From Chlorophyllum brunneum (Eukaryota > Basidiomycota > Agaricomycetes > Agaricales > Agaricaceae), in NCBI GenBank assembly GCA_963576785.1, contig OY756139.1:62001-126000 (forward strand): 64,000 nucleotides of DNA, given 5' to 3'. Under the pieces are notes generated by a model, which was not told the DNA's origin, made no database searches, and saw nothing but the letters and a program-made list of their open reading frames with translations. Position numbers and translations under genes: made by a program. Of the stretch, positions 22,699 through 33,544 are shown one piece after another (the first letter of the stretch is position 1; each line of letters begins with the position of its first letter).

Positions 22699-23457
22699 CT
22701 AAAGTGCTGTTACGGTCGATACAATAGCTGTTGTGTTTGAGTAGCGCTCAGGGTTTAGGCCTCGGGCACAAAGTTCCGTGTGACGGCAGAAAACCAGATT
22801 GCAAATCCCCCCACAACACATCGCCCACCTCGAAAGCTTTCTGCTGGCTCGACAAATTCCATGACGGAAATACTCATTGGAATAAGGCTTCCTTACTCCC
22901 GTATAGAAGCACCGGAATCTGATGGGCACTGAAGTGTTCGCCCATTTCCCCCGATATCCCATCGAAACCCGCAGTCTGGTTGGTTTCGTAATCCGAAGTT
23001 GTTGGAGGTGGAATTGATGTCCTCCGAGCTATATATCTATCATTGCATCAGGTTCTAGATGATGGCGATGCACAGCTCATGCTTAGTTCATCACTTCCGA
23101 TGTGCAAGTAGGCTTCCGTCAAGTCAAATGTTCCCTCCACTCACCCTAGTCGTCCGTTATTACATAGGTGACCCCCGAGGATACTTACACATGTTCAGCG
23201 ATGCGGTATCCACCAGTTCGGCCACTTAGGTGACAAATTGCCAATCAAATAATCCAAAAGTCCAGAATAAGAAAGAAGTCACGAAGGCATTTGGCTCAGG
23301 GCCATCGTAACAACGCCTCCCACGTGGATATTAACTAATCATGTGGTTGGCTTATTATGTAATCATTTCCCGTCCCTCTCTTCCTCGACCTTGAAGCATC
23401 CGTTCATTGTCCAGTATTCAGCAGGTTAGGAACTTTACATTCACATAGACTAATGAG
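22699..23457. promoter_or_regulatory. divergent intergenic region between membrane-protein gene and sugar transporter
   Basis: Shared 5' region for a minus-strand and a plus-strand gene. It is duplicated in the left unit (about 19661-20430), for example the CCAGTATTCAGCAGGTTAGG block at 20380 and 23410. I could not identify a specific operator. Confidence 0.4.
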
Positions 23458-25905
23458 ATGGTAGGCATTTATTCTTGGTTGTGTACCTTATACTCAATTC
23501 ATATTCCTCCTAGAGCAACCATGAATCTGGGTACAGAGCTATCCCTCAGGCAGGCGACGAAGGCAACGCGGATCAGGCCGTGTTATCTTCCCAGCTCAAT
23601 ACGGGACCTAGACGGAAAACCACTCTACCCCATGGAGGACTGTTTTACATCCACTCCGATGGTTCCTACAGCTACTCTTATGGACCAGGAGGTTTGAGTG
23701 GTCTGAAGCACAATCACTACGCCCTTCTCTGTGCTTTTTTCGCGTCTATCGGTGGATTGGAGTTTGGATATGACCAAGGAGTGGTATGTCCAGCTTGCTA
23801 CGTTTCAACTGTCATAACCATTGATATATTGCAACCGAGGTCTAGATTGCGAATGTGTTGGTTATGAAAGACTTTGTCAATCGTTGGCCGGTAACACCGT
23901 TACAGAAGGGCATCATGAGTATGTTCTTCTCATCTATTGTTTGACATAGCTTTTTGAATGTGGTGATCGCGTAGCGGCTGTCCTGGAGCTGGGGGCTCTA
24001 CTCGGAGCCCTGTGCGCAGGCATCTACGCCGACCGTCTTTCCCGAAGACGATCCATTGTTATAGCCTGCGGTAAAGCTCTCCAACTATTCGCCAACCCAC
24101 TGCACATGCTGACACCCTATCAAGTCGTGTTCTGTATCGGTTCCACTTTCCAATGCGCTGCAACCACGTTGTCACATTTATTCATCGGACGTGCTATTGG
24201 TGGTATCGGCGTAGGCGCTTTGAGGTATAAATCCTTGCTGTTTAATACCCGAATGACGGTTCAATTGACTTTGAAATTTCAGTATGCTGTCACCACTTTA
24301 CATGGCTGAGATCAGTGCTCCTGAGATCAGGGGTTCGCTTCTCGCTCTCGAACAGTTTTCTATCGTAATTGGCGTCGTCTTTGGATTTTGGACGGGCTTC
24401 TTGACCCGTGGAAGTAAGCGCCCTTGACCACTGTCCTTCAGTTATTTCCTGTTAACTGCCTTTAGTCCCTAGCTCTTTATCATGGCGTATTCCACTAGGC
24501 ATCCAGTTAATTCCCGGCATCGTCCTCGCCCTCGGATGTTTCTTTCTCCCTCCCTCGCCTCGTCTTCTGGTGTTACAGGGTCGCCACGAGGATGCCTTGG
24601 CAAGCCTTGCAAAGCTCCGCCTCCGAACTCTAGATGAGGCTGCATCTGACCCTCTACTCCAGGCACGTTCGTCTTTTCGTGACTTACTCCATTGATTAAT
24701 CAACTCCCATAGATCGAGCTTCTAGAGATGAAGGTCGAGGCTGCACTTATACATCAGACTGGTGGTAGCGAGTTAATCAAATCCGGTTGCGTCGGCGAGC
24801 TTAAGAGCTGGGAGGAGCTTTTCAGTCCGCGATATCGTGACCGGACCATGATTGGCATCATGATCATGGTTTTTCAACGTAAGTTCATTTAACAGGTGAC
24901 GTTCTAGGTTTTTTTTATACGAAAATGGCTCTCACAGAATGGAGTGGGATAAACGCATTACTGTATTATGGCCCAACACTAGTGCGCAGCGTTGGTTTAT
25001 CAGGAGACACCGTTTCGCTACTCGTAACGGGTGGAATTGGCATAGTCCAATTTCTTGCTGTTTTCCCCGCGATACTTTATATCGACAAACTTGGTAGGAG
25101 AGGCTATTTCGACTACCCGACCCAAACTCATCTTGACCTGATTAGGCAGAAAACCGCTCTTGAGGGTCGGTAGTGTCTTCATGGCATCGTCACACTTCAT
25201 GATTGCTATCTTGGTTAGTATACCATCTGTGGGCATGGGGTCGTCTTTAGTCATCTTTACTCAATAAGACCTGCGATACAGGTCCATCTCTTCCAAGGCG
25301 AGTGGTCATCGCATCCGGCAGCAGCCTGGGTTGCCGTGGGGTAAGATCTTTCTGATCCGACCGAACTTCCATGATATCTGACTCAAAAAATAGCGGGATC
25401 TACACTTTCACCTACGCTTATGGCGTTTCATTCGGTCCTATTGGGTGGGTGCTCCCCAGTGAAGTCTTCCCTCTCTCCATGAGGGGAAAAGGTGTTGCTC
25501 TTTCGACGGCATCTAACTGGTTCAACAATTGTAAGCGCCCATGTATTTCTCCTCGGAACTTTGTTCAATTTTTATAAACAAGTCCTCATCGGCCTCGTCA
25601 CCCCTGTTATCATGGAGGCATCACCTTCGTTTACCTTCTTGGTCTTCGCAGTCGCTTGTTTCTTCGCATACCTCTGGGCGACATATACCGTTCCTGAAAC
25701 TGCCAACGTATCACTAGAAGAGGTCGATGCTGTGTTCCATTCTACAGCAGGACGCGAAGATGCATTGCTGAAGCAGCAGGTACGTATCCCCCTAGCCTGA
25801 CTAATACCAATTATTGCTTAACCACATTGCGCTTAGATTGAGCAAGACATGGGTCTCTATAACCTAGTTCAGGAGCTGGCTATGGATGAAATCGATCATC
25901 AATAA
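23458..25905 (+). CDS. MFS sugar transporter (sugar porter family)
   Basis: Proton-linked hexose-type transporter of the plasma membrane; substrate not predictable. Fourteen exons sum to 1722 nt, or 573 residues. Exon 1 is only the start codon (23458-23460), followed by a 53-nt intron; further introns are 23784-23845, 23919-23974, 24071-24124, 24225-24282, 24414-24465, 24663-24712, 24879-24937, 25094-25145, 25214-25281, 25341-25393, 25531-25582 and 25780-25836. Family signatures are FASIGGLEFGYDQGV in helix 1, ADRLSRRRS between helices 2 and 3, LYMAEISAPEIRG, PPSPRLLV after helix 6, QQWSGINALLYYGP in helix 7, and PETANVSLEEVD after helix 12, where the usual PETKG is altered. Intron 24663-24712 has a GC donor (GCACGT). 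The tandem duplication next door copied part of exon 2. Confidence 0.92.
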
Positions 25906-26644
25906 TCGTATATCATATCTATAATCAAGGGAATTAGATTACGGTACCTGTTCTATTTGTATCCGTATAATTTTCATAGTCCTTGTAATCTACTTGGCGT
26001 GAACGTGGTTTGCGTTGTGATGTCCGATCAATTATGCAACTTTTCTGATTGACGGAAAACCTTTTGGCGGGTGTGGGACTGACACATCAAGTTGTCAGTC
26101 TACATTGAACTCCATGGGAATCGGCTGGAAATAACTTCGTGAGTTAGCTTTCTGTCCAAGTGTGTTTGCTCTGCTTTCTATCATTGTGTTATTCCAGCAA
26201 GACCACCCTCGCTGAGTTTTCGCATGCTGATCAATAACATGGCCCTAGCTTAACTTTCCCAAACGTACACGACAGTACACTGATAGCGTGCCTGACATAC
26301 ACATTATTCTTGTTCTTATACGACAGAAAAAAGGGGGAAAAGAAGACAGCTGCAACTTCGACGAGGAACGAACTGTCAAATGCCACACCTACACAGGCCG
26401 CGTCGAGGAAAAAATTTCTACAACATGCGGTCTCTCTCAAGCTTCCGGAAGGTACAAATTTCTCGCTATCTGCGCATTCGATGCGCACTCGAGGAACAAA
26501 CGCAAAGTTTCTCACAAGTCGCTCTGATTCCAGCAGTTGACAGAATTGACATCGTATAAAATGATCATGAAGTGGTAAGACACACTTTCTGGTTCTCCTT
26601 CTTCCGCTCGATATCCCCTTCGTTTTTTCTTAGTGTCTCCTATA
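25906..26644. other. intergenic; possible non-coding first exon of the next gene
   Basis: No protein gene is recognised. A GTAAGACAC donor at 26576 and an acceptor TTCTTAG ending near 26632 outline a possible intron in the 5' leader of the gene at 26645; joining it does not extend that reading frame. Confidence 0.35.
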
Positions 26645-28040
26645 ATGTTCAATTCTTGGAAGACAAGAACACTCGCAATCTCTGTCGTAGTCGCACAGCA
26701 TGCGGGAGTAATGGGACAGACGACCAATGCAGTTTGCTTACCTTACTTTGACTGGGTAATTATCAGATTTTTTTCGTCGCTCGAAGGATCCCCTAACTCC
26801 ATGGTCTTCAGATGTCTAATTCGCAGCATCAAAGTCCTTGTTTGGTTGGAGCGAATCTACTAGCTGTATGCAATGGTGGCTGTAAGTAGTCTCTCGTTTC
26901 TTGGTTTCACCTCTGATTGAAATAATAGCGTATAATGTTGAGGCGTTGCCCAATTCCACACATTATCTTGGCCCACTGTCTGTGTTAAACGCAAACGATT
27001 GCCAATGCAACACCGCAACGTATTCTGTGATGAGCGCTTGTGCCGCTTGTCAAGGTCGCTCATATCTCTCGTGAGCACATGGACTGCAACGCCAGTGTGA
27101 CTGATTCGATGATGAGTCCCCCAGATGGAGTGAATGGACTGCGAACTGTCCAAGTGTTAGCAGTGGGTACGCCTTGTTTTCTAGTTCTGGGAGATCCCAA
27201 CGCTCACCCAGCTTATAGCTTCCCCGAACCGTTACCGACCGGCCTGTATGTTCCAGGTTGGGCATTCTTGGACCCTAGGGTAAGCCTCGTCTTCCCCAGA
27301 GACTGGAAATTTGCTCAAGGTCAGTCCGACATCAAGCCCTTGGATAACTTTGATCAGATTCAGGCTCAGAAGAGCGTCAGTAAGTCAAAGATGTACTTCT
27401 TGACTTAAGGACGGTACCTTAAAGCTATCAAAAACAGATTTAACAGAATCCGTTGTACTCCCCCCTCCCACAAGCACCAGCAGTGCTACCAAATCGACCA
27501 AGACAAAGAAACCGAAATCTACATCCTCCACCCACCATTCCACGCAGAAAAATAATATTACTACTACCTCCAGTACTAGCACCATCCCATCCAACACATC
27601 ACCCGCCGCAGTGGATAATGCACGAGACAAGAATCGTGCTAAAATGGTCAGCGGAATCGTGGCTGGTGTATCCGTAGTAGGACTCAGCATCTTGGCCTTC
27701 ATAATCTGGTTCATCCACTTCCGGGTTGACAAGAAGAAGCATGGTATCCAACTGGTTTCTCCAATCGAAGAAAACCCTCCTATGGACCTAGAACGGGGCC
27801 CTCGTGTGGTAATTGAAGAACCAAGGGATTACGAAGAAGACAAAGTTCGGCAGCACATGCAGCGATACATCGAAGCGACTGTACATACGCCTTCCTCATC
27901 TGTGAGTTTTGGTACTACGCCCTACGTGATGCTTCACTGACGATATTTCCTAGGCTACTGAGACCCTTCCATCTATTAGCGTTCGTACGACCTCTGAGCC
28001 TTCCAGCCCAGTACGGGCAACACATAATCGAGCAACATAA
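26645..28040 (+). CDS. secreted-domain, single-pass membrane protein, unknown function
   Basis: Seven exons (introns 26756-26811, 26882-26928, 27071-27124, 27167-27218, 27380-27437, 27902-27953) sum to 1077 nt, or 358 residues. The N-terminus (ISVVVAQHAGVMGQ) looks like a signal peptide. The outer domain has a Cys-rich part (NDCQCNTATYS, CAACQG, WSEWTANC) and a VPGWAFLD motif. A Ser/Thr-rich stalk with several lysines follows, then one membrane helix (VSGIVAGVSVVGLSILAFII) with a basic stop-transfer sequence, and an acidic cytosolic tail of about 95 residues. This architecture (NCQC-type head, ST stalk, one helix, tail) is common in uncharacterised basidiomycete proteins and would fit a surface sensor; that role is inference. 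Confidence 0.72.
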
Positions 28041-28304
28041 TCCCCTTTTACTAGGATCACTTACACTCTTTTGGCACGCCTTTCCTTACTCACAGACATT
28101 TGGGAGAAGATTCATGTATAAGTTCGTTTTGATCCAGGATTCCCGAATATTATATCACATATCACAAGATCCACGTAGGATAGGCCCACTAATGGTTAAG
28201 CAATACATCACTACAAAAGGAAAGACGCAGTTGCAAATTCCGAGTCCATATCTTTGATAAATAATAAGCATCCTGCGACCCTTAAGTCAATCAACTCTAA
28301 ATTT
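28041..28304. other. spacer between convergent genes
   Basis: Holds the 3' ends of the membrane protein at 26645 and the laccase at 28305. No other feature is seen. Confidence 0.4.
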
Positions 28305-30532
28305 TTAGAGTTCATCAGGAGGTAGTGCATCATAAATCGGGCAAAGATCATCCCACGAAGCTATGATAGTTTTAGTAAAAGGAGGGGTGAAGCTCAAAAG
28401 AACTGTTCTTACCTGGGTGGGTCTGAGTCGCAACCGTATCAGGATCCTCTGCGAAGACGATAGCCAACCCGCTGGAGGAAGAAAGGTAAATCAGTCTCTC
28501 CGGTTTCCGTTTACTTGCATCGCAGCTACTCACATATCCAAATGCCAGTCAATGTGGCTACAGGTGTACCAAGTTCAGCTGAAATAAATCTCGAAATATC
28601 ACGCTGGATGAAGTACGCACCAGTGGAAAATCCAAGGGCCAGGATTGTTGGTAGTGAAACGGAGGGTGGTGTTATCGGACTTGCTTTTTCCGGTGCTGAC
28701 GACATCTCGACGGACGGGATTAACAAAGTTAGTTGTAGAGTTGCCCGCACTTCGGACAACATCAAAGGTATGCTATCAAAGTGTCAGATATAACATAACT
28801 AGAGCTATATGAAAACATACACCGTGTAAATGGAAAGGGTGCTAAGGACTGGATCAGTAAATCGCATGCCAAAATATAAACAAGTCTACTCACAGGTGCT
28901 CCAATAGTACCTCCAGGAATCGATACCTCTATTACGGAGTTCCGTGGGAGGGGATATACACTTCCAGGAGGCAGGAGTTCGTTGGCAGTCCTGGCGCCGC
29001 TGAGGATTTGCAAGAGAACAGGGGCGCTTGGGGGAGTGAAGGTAGCACCATTGATTGTGAAGTGAGATCCGTCGAACGCAATGGCAAGGTTGAGGTTGAC
29101 ATCAGCCTTTCCTATTGTGGGCGTTCCCGGAGCACCCGGGTTCTCCAATGGATGAAGATTCGTTTCAACAAGAGGGTTACTGTTGGGGGTTTGCGTGGTG
29201 GTGGGATCAGATACCGGGGCACCTTTATAGCGGAGAATAGCAGAGTTGACACCATTGGTGAAGTCACTCGGCCCGACATTGGGAAGAGCGCGAATCCAAT
29301 AATTGCTTGCGGGTTGATTCGCATTGAGAACGAAAGAATAGCGTTGAGCTGAGAAAATCTGGATCGAGTCTACTTCAAGGGGAGTAGTACTGACGCCGTC
29401 AGCCTCAATGATAGTCTGGGGTAGGAGAGCTAAGTGGCGACCTAACATGGTATAAACGGTGACTGACCATGACATGCCCGTCGATGGAAAAAGTGAAGTT
29501 CGGGTCACAAGAAATGGAAACAAGACGGAATCGATATCGTTTTCCTGCTTCTACGGAAACTACAGCCAATGGGGATGTTGGTCCAGATGGGTATCGACCC
29601 AAACCATTGATGAGCGTCGCATCCTCGGTTGGAACCAGTCCCGCATCCGGTGCTACCACATGGTACCTTCGAAACTGTAAGGCGGGGATCAGCACAGAAT
29701 CAAACCAACCTACCAATCAGCGAGCGTGATCACGGTATCATCTAGCCACCACAAAATCAGTTAATCCTTGAGCTATTTCCAATTCAGAACTAACCGTTGT
29801 CTACGTCGTATCTATAAATAGCCGCCTCAGTTCCCGGGGTTCCCACCACAAAAATAATAGACTCACAGAGAAGCATGAGGGTCGTTCGGGTCGCGAATAA
29901 CGATCGCTCCTCGAAGACCATCGCAGTATTGTGTAGCTGGTCCGTTTCAGAATTTGGCTAACCATAGGGTGCGTTCAACTCACAGTAGTGGGAGTGGTAC
30001 CAAAAGGTTCCCGCCTGGTCGGGGACTGTAAAATCATACAAGAAGGAATTTCCTGGGGCGATAGGGCATTGTGAAACGCCGACGGGTCCATCTGCCCAAC
30101 TAGAACCATGTTGGAAAAGGCCGTGCCAATGCTTGATAGGGGCATGAGAAATGCTGGATGCGGTATGTAATTCAATGACCCACTATACTCGTGCTCCTCC
30201 GCATTGTAGTATCAGTTAGCTCATTAATGACGTTGAGCTGAAAGCGATCACCCTGGTCGAATCGTTTAGCCACAAGACTCTGATGATAAGAAAGGATATA
30301 CTTGCCTTTGTTCCAGTGATCACAGGTCCAGGGAGCGAAAGGCTGGATGAAGTTCCTGCCAGGACAGTCCTACAAAGAATTAGACCTGTAGTGACTGTTT
30401 AATCTCCCGTACTCACGAGCGATTGAATCCATCTGGAGCAAGGATTCGATTCCCAACATGCAAATCGGCGACAGGCCCTATGCCAGCCAGCGCGACAGCT
30501 ACGAGGGACAGTAAGAAAGCGAAGTGTTTCAT
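28305..30532 (-). CDS. laccase (multicopper oxidase)
   Basis: Secreted blue-copper oxidase that oxidises phenols and reduces oxygen to water. Fourteen exons sum to 1545 nt, or 514 residues, normal for fungal laccase: 30532-30417, 30369-30306, 30252-30184, 30131-29984, 29936-29867, 29811-29795, 29741-29714, 29666-29468, 29415-28894, 28841-28821, 28772-28621, 28557-28534, 28471-28413 and 28360-28305. The signal peptide is [16 protein letters not shown]. All four copper motifs are present: [27 protein letters not shown] and HCHIDWHLDIGLAIVF, with Phe at the axial T1 position. HPFHLHG sits alone on a 21-nt exon and HIDWHLD on a 24-nt exon; exons of 17 and 28 nt also occur. Intron 30253-30305 has a GC donor (GCAAGT). 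No frame lesion is seen. Confidence 0.95.
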
Positions 30533-31127
30533 TGATGTGGGACTTGTGGAAGTGGCCAGCATCGTCTAGTGTTCTGCCCTCTTATACTCTTTGATCGACA
30601 TCATCATGATTCGCTGTTGATGTGACTGGGAACAAGACTGCATTTGTGTCGCAGTGATGCTAGTAGAATGGAGTAAACCTTCAAGAGGCGCGAAGAGTTT
30701 CGGGTGGACGTGGTTTAGCCGAACCTGGTAGTTCCTGAAAAAGCATTGCCTCACGCCGCAAGATGACGCGGCAAGAATTGATATACGAGGATATCCAAGA
30801 CCAAGAGACGGCATTCTTTCGTCGGTGAGAATATCCTAGTTCCGTCCTGATAACCGCAGCTGAAAATTGATCTTTATCTGAGGTGAAACACTATTTGGAG
30901 ACACAGGTCTAAATATGAAAGTGGATACTTACGTAGCAAAGACATTATTTATGCAATGTTATCAGAATGCTGAATGATCCATGGGATTATAAGGATTGCG
31001 TGCCGACGGTCGTGCGATGTTACTGCAGCGCCTAGATCAGCGCAACCGGGGAAAGAGGAGGACGAAAAGCTTATAAGTATCCGTGAATTGATACAGTCGA
31101 ACTTACGGTAACTCACCGCCATAAGCC
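30533..31127. promoter_or_regulatory. divergent promoter of the laccase and a small secreted protein
   Basis: TATAAG motifs face both ways: minus strand at 30586-30581, about 50 bases before the laccase ATG, and plus strand at 31072-31077, about 50 bases before the ATG at 31128. The symmetric layout suggests a compact bidirectional control region. No specific metal- or stress-response element was identified with confidence. Confidence 0.5.
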
Positions 31128-31446
31128 ATGTTCTTCAAATTCCTCTCCATTTTATTAGCAATATTCGTCGTTTCGGCTACGGCTGCAGTACGTTTCCCAC
31201 TGAAAATCGAAGCAACATCTGACCGGGAGCCTACCCAGGATCCACCCGTGTTCACCCAAAAGAAAGTTCTTCATAAGCTCATTAAGGAATCCCCTTTCAT
31301 CACGGACACAACTACGACAATCGTGTGGACGTGAGTGACCCCGCGTTGCTACCGAACTCTTGAGCTGATGTGCTGAGAATCCTACCAGACAAAGCCCTAG
31401 TGTAACTACGACACAAGAGCCATTGCCTGTCGCAAGCTCAGCATGA
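31128..31446 (+). CDS. very small secreted protein, candidate apoplastic peptide
   Basis: The signal peptide is clear (FKFLSILLAIFVVSATAA). The last intron, 31331-31388, joins to a tail of TQEPLPVASSA. Two forms are possible. With 31188-31238 kept as coding, the product has 86 residues. With it removed, it has 69; that stretch has donor GTACGT, branch CTGAC, acceptor CCCAG, is 51 nt long and falls right after the signal peptide at a codon boundary, so I favour splicing. The mature part is Thr-rich and has no cysteine. A TATAAG box lies 50 bases upstream, and the gene is divergent from the laccase. Function unknown; an effector or peptide role is only a possibility. Confidence 0.6.
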
Positions 31447-32935
31447 GGCTGTAGTCTGTTGTATATACATACCAGAATTCAGACTACAAGGAATGTTTTG
31501 CGTAGTAAAACTGTAACATGTCGTGGAAACGAAGAGACAAAGACGTTCGGCTCCGAAGACCACAGGCACCGAGGGCGTGAGCATAGGGAGCAGCCCGGAA
31601 GGGGATACTCGTAGAACAAAAATAAGTGCTTGAAAGTTCGAGCTGATCTAACATAAGTTGGGAGTGGAGAATCAACTAGAATCGGACAGCGTGGAATGCA
31701 ACACGACGAACAAAACAGAACACCGGACGTTCTTTAAACCGCCATTAAATCGTATTATCGCCCAAGAATTTGCAGGCCTGTACTATCGCCGAGCTAGGAA
31801 TTTGCCGGACTGTGACTCTCCGATTCAAATTACTAACTCCGCTGTGCCGACACACGTGGAAGTGACAAACCAACAACCTCCAAGCCCCAAGCACTCAAGT
31901 ACCCACCTACGTTCTCAGTAACCTCGTTCCTCTTGTAACTACACCTTCCATAGTTTCGACGCTAGCCAGGGCATGCTATGCGCAACATAATACTCGTCCA
32001 CCACTGTAGAATTGGCCCACAGTCTTTCAAAGTTGATGTATTCACCTTGTGTTAGGCAGTTGTTCCTTCACCGATGTTCTGGAAGGGCAGATCTAGAGCT
32101 CTAATTACTTGGCAGTAACGTATGCTACCACAGTGAATCATAATCTTGTCTGCAAGACCGATAAGCCCCTTACACATGGAACCGGTTACTTGCCTATGAG
32201 AGGTCAACGAACATCCAGAAGATTATTTTCATGCGATGTGGCACGGGTGTTACTTCCATGCTTGACTTGGGCCTGTCTAACAGAGAAAAGTCATTTAACC
32301 ATTGCCATTGCATCTTACATACTCCGCTTCTTGGGCCGTCTCACGGCCGAGCCTACGAGTCGCCGCTCACAATCGAAGAGTCTCCTGAGGATGTATTTTC
32401 CCTAACATTAATGCTTGCCAAGTAAACGTTCTCACTATTCTGTCTACTGAATTATTCGATGTAGGGTGCAAGCGCGGATGCCTGAACTAGAAGCCTTCCA
32501 ATACTGGCTAGGAATGTCGCGAATAGTAACTGTGCCTTTGGCTGGGGATTTAGGGCATTGGTTTTAGACATCGAGTAGTGTCTGTGGCGACAACTTTGCC
32601 CACCGTATCTCCCCCTTCCCCGCCAACTAAGGAACAGTTTTCGATTTGAGGTCTTCTTCAATGTCCGCGTACTCTATACGACGCGCAAATGCCATTCAAG
32701 GTGAATTTCCGCCGAGCACTACCGCTCATACAATGCTTCTTATTTCCACTCTAATCCATGAGCGAAAGCTTAGGTCGCGGTGTGGATTTTGTGTGGCAAA
32801 CGAAGCTCGACTGCTTGTAAGAAAGAGAGGTGTGCGGTGGAAAGAAAGGTATAAGAGGACTACCTGAGGACAAAAGGTTCTCCAGTTCAGATAAGACCTC
32901 CTCAGCTCTCATCCGATCTTCCTCAGAAGTACAAT
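31447..32935. other. intergenic, no gene recognised; promoter at right end
   Basis: About 1.5 kb without a supported gene. Open frames near 31658-31921 and 32109-32405 have no domain, signal peptide or intron pattern. A TATAAG at 32850-32855 lies 81 bases before the start of the secreted-protein gene at 32936. Confidence 0.4.
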
Positions 32936-33544
32936 ATGTTCAAAGCTGTACGCTCGTCTCAGTTGAATGTATCGATTATCTCCAGGTTAACTTGTTTCCC
33001 AGATCTTCTTCACTGGCTTGTTGGCAATCGCGGTGGCTCAAAATGTCCCGGCACCGACCTGTTACGGAGGAGGCGTAGGCCCGGCCACTGACTGCAACCA
33101 ATTCATCAGCGACTTCTGTAACGACGTAGCCAAGAACAGAGTAAAAGTTCTCTGATTTTTAGTTCTTCCATTCTTGGCTAAGAGTCCATTCACAGTACCG
33201 CGTCGGTGATTCCGGTAGTAACTGCTACAACCTACCCAACGGGAATAGATGTAAGCTTCGAGCCCGAGTCCTAGGGGTCGTTAACACTAACTCGCGCTCA
33301 GGCGATTTTATCGCATTCAATAGCAGGAATGTTGCTGCTGCACCCTCCGAGGCCAATTGCAATACTGTTCTCAAGAACGCCGCTAGAAGGTGTGATTCTG
33401 TAAGGCCTTTCTTTCATCTGAGCTGTCTGATTTCTCAGAACAACATTCCAGGGTGGATATGGTCGGATCGGACAAAATGCATACACTTTTGTTGTTGATC
33501 CCAACCGTGGTCGATGTGCTGCAGGCGTCCAGGGTGGGTCCTAA
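32936..33544 (+). CDS. small secreted 8-cysteine protein, paralogue 1
   Basis: Five exons (32936-32947, 33003-33140, 33196-33250, 33302-33399, 33452-33544) sum to 396 nt, or 131 residues. The signal peptide is split by the first intron after four codons (MFKA, then IFFTGLLAIAVAQ). The mature protein has eight cysteines, in APTCYGGG, TDCNQF, DFCND, SNCYNL, RCDF, NCNTV, RRCDS and GRCAA, suggesting four disulfides. It matches the gene at 34877 in exon count, intron phases and cysteine order. The family is unknown to me; secretion and disulfide bonding are inferred from sequence. Confidence 0.8.

Larger units (their letters stand above)
20502..23690. repeat. right unit of the tandem direct duplication
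   Basis: Second copy of the unit starting at 17532, with a membrane-protein gene at 20853-22698, its upstream spacer and the intact 5' end of the transporter. Similarity runs through coding, intron and spacer DNA alike, with scattered substitutions and small indels. Confidence 0.8.

Noticed and set aside
27278..27317. 20- or 40-nt intron after WAFLDPR in the single-pass membrane protein
   Set aside because: Both lengths would break the frame that continues correctly without splicing.
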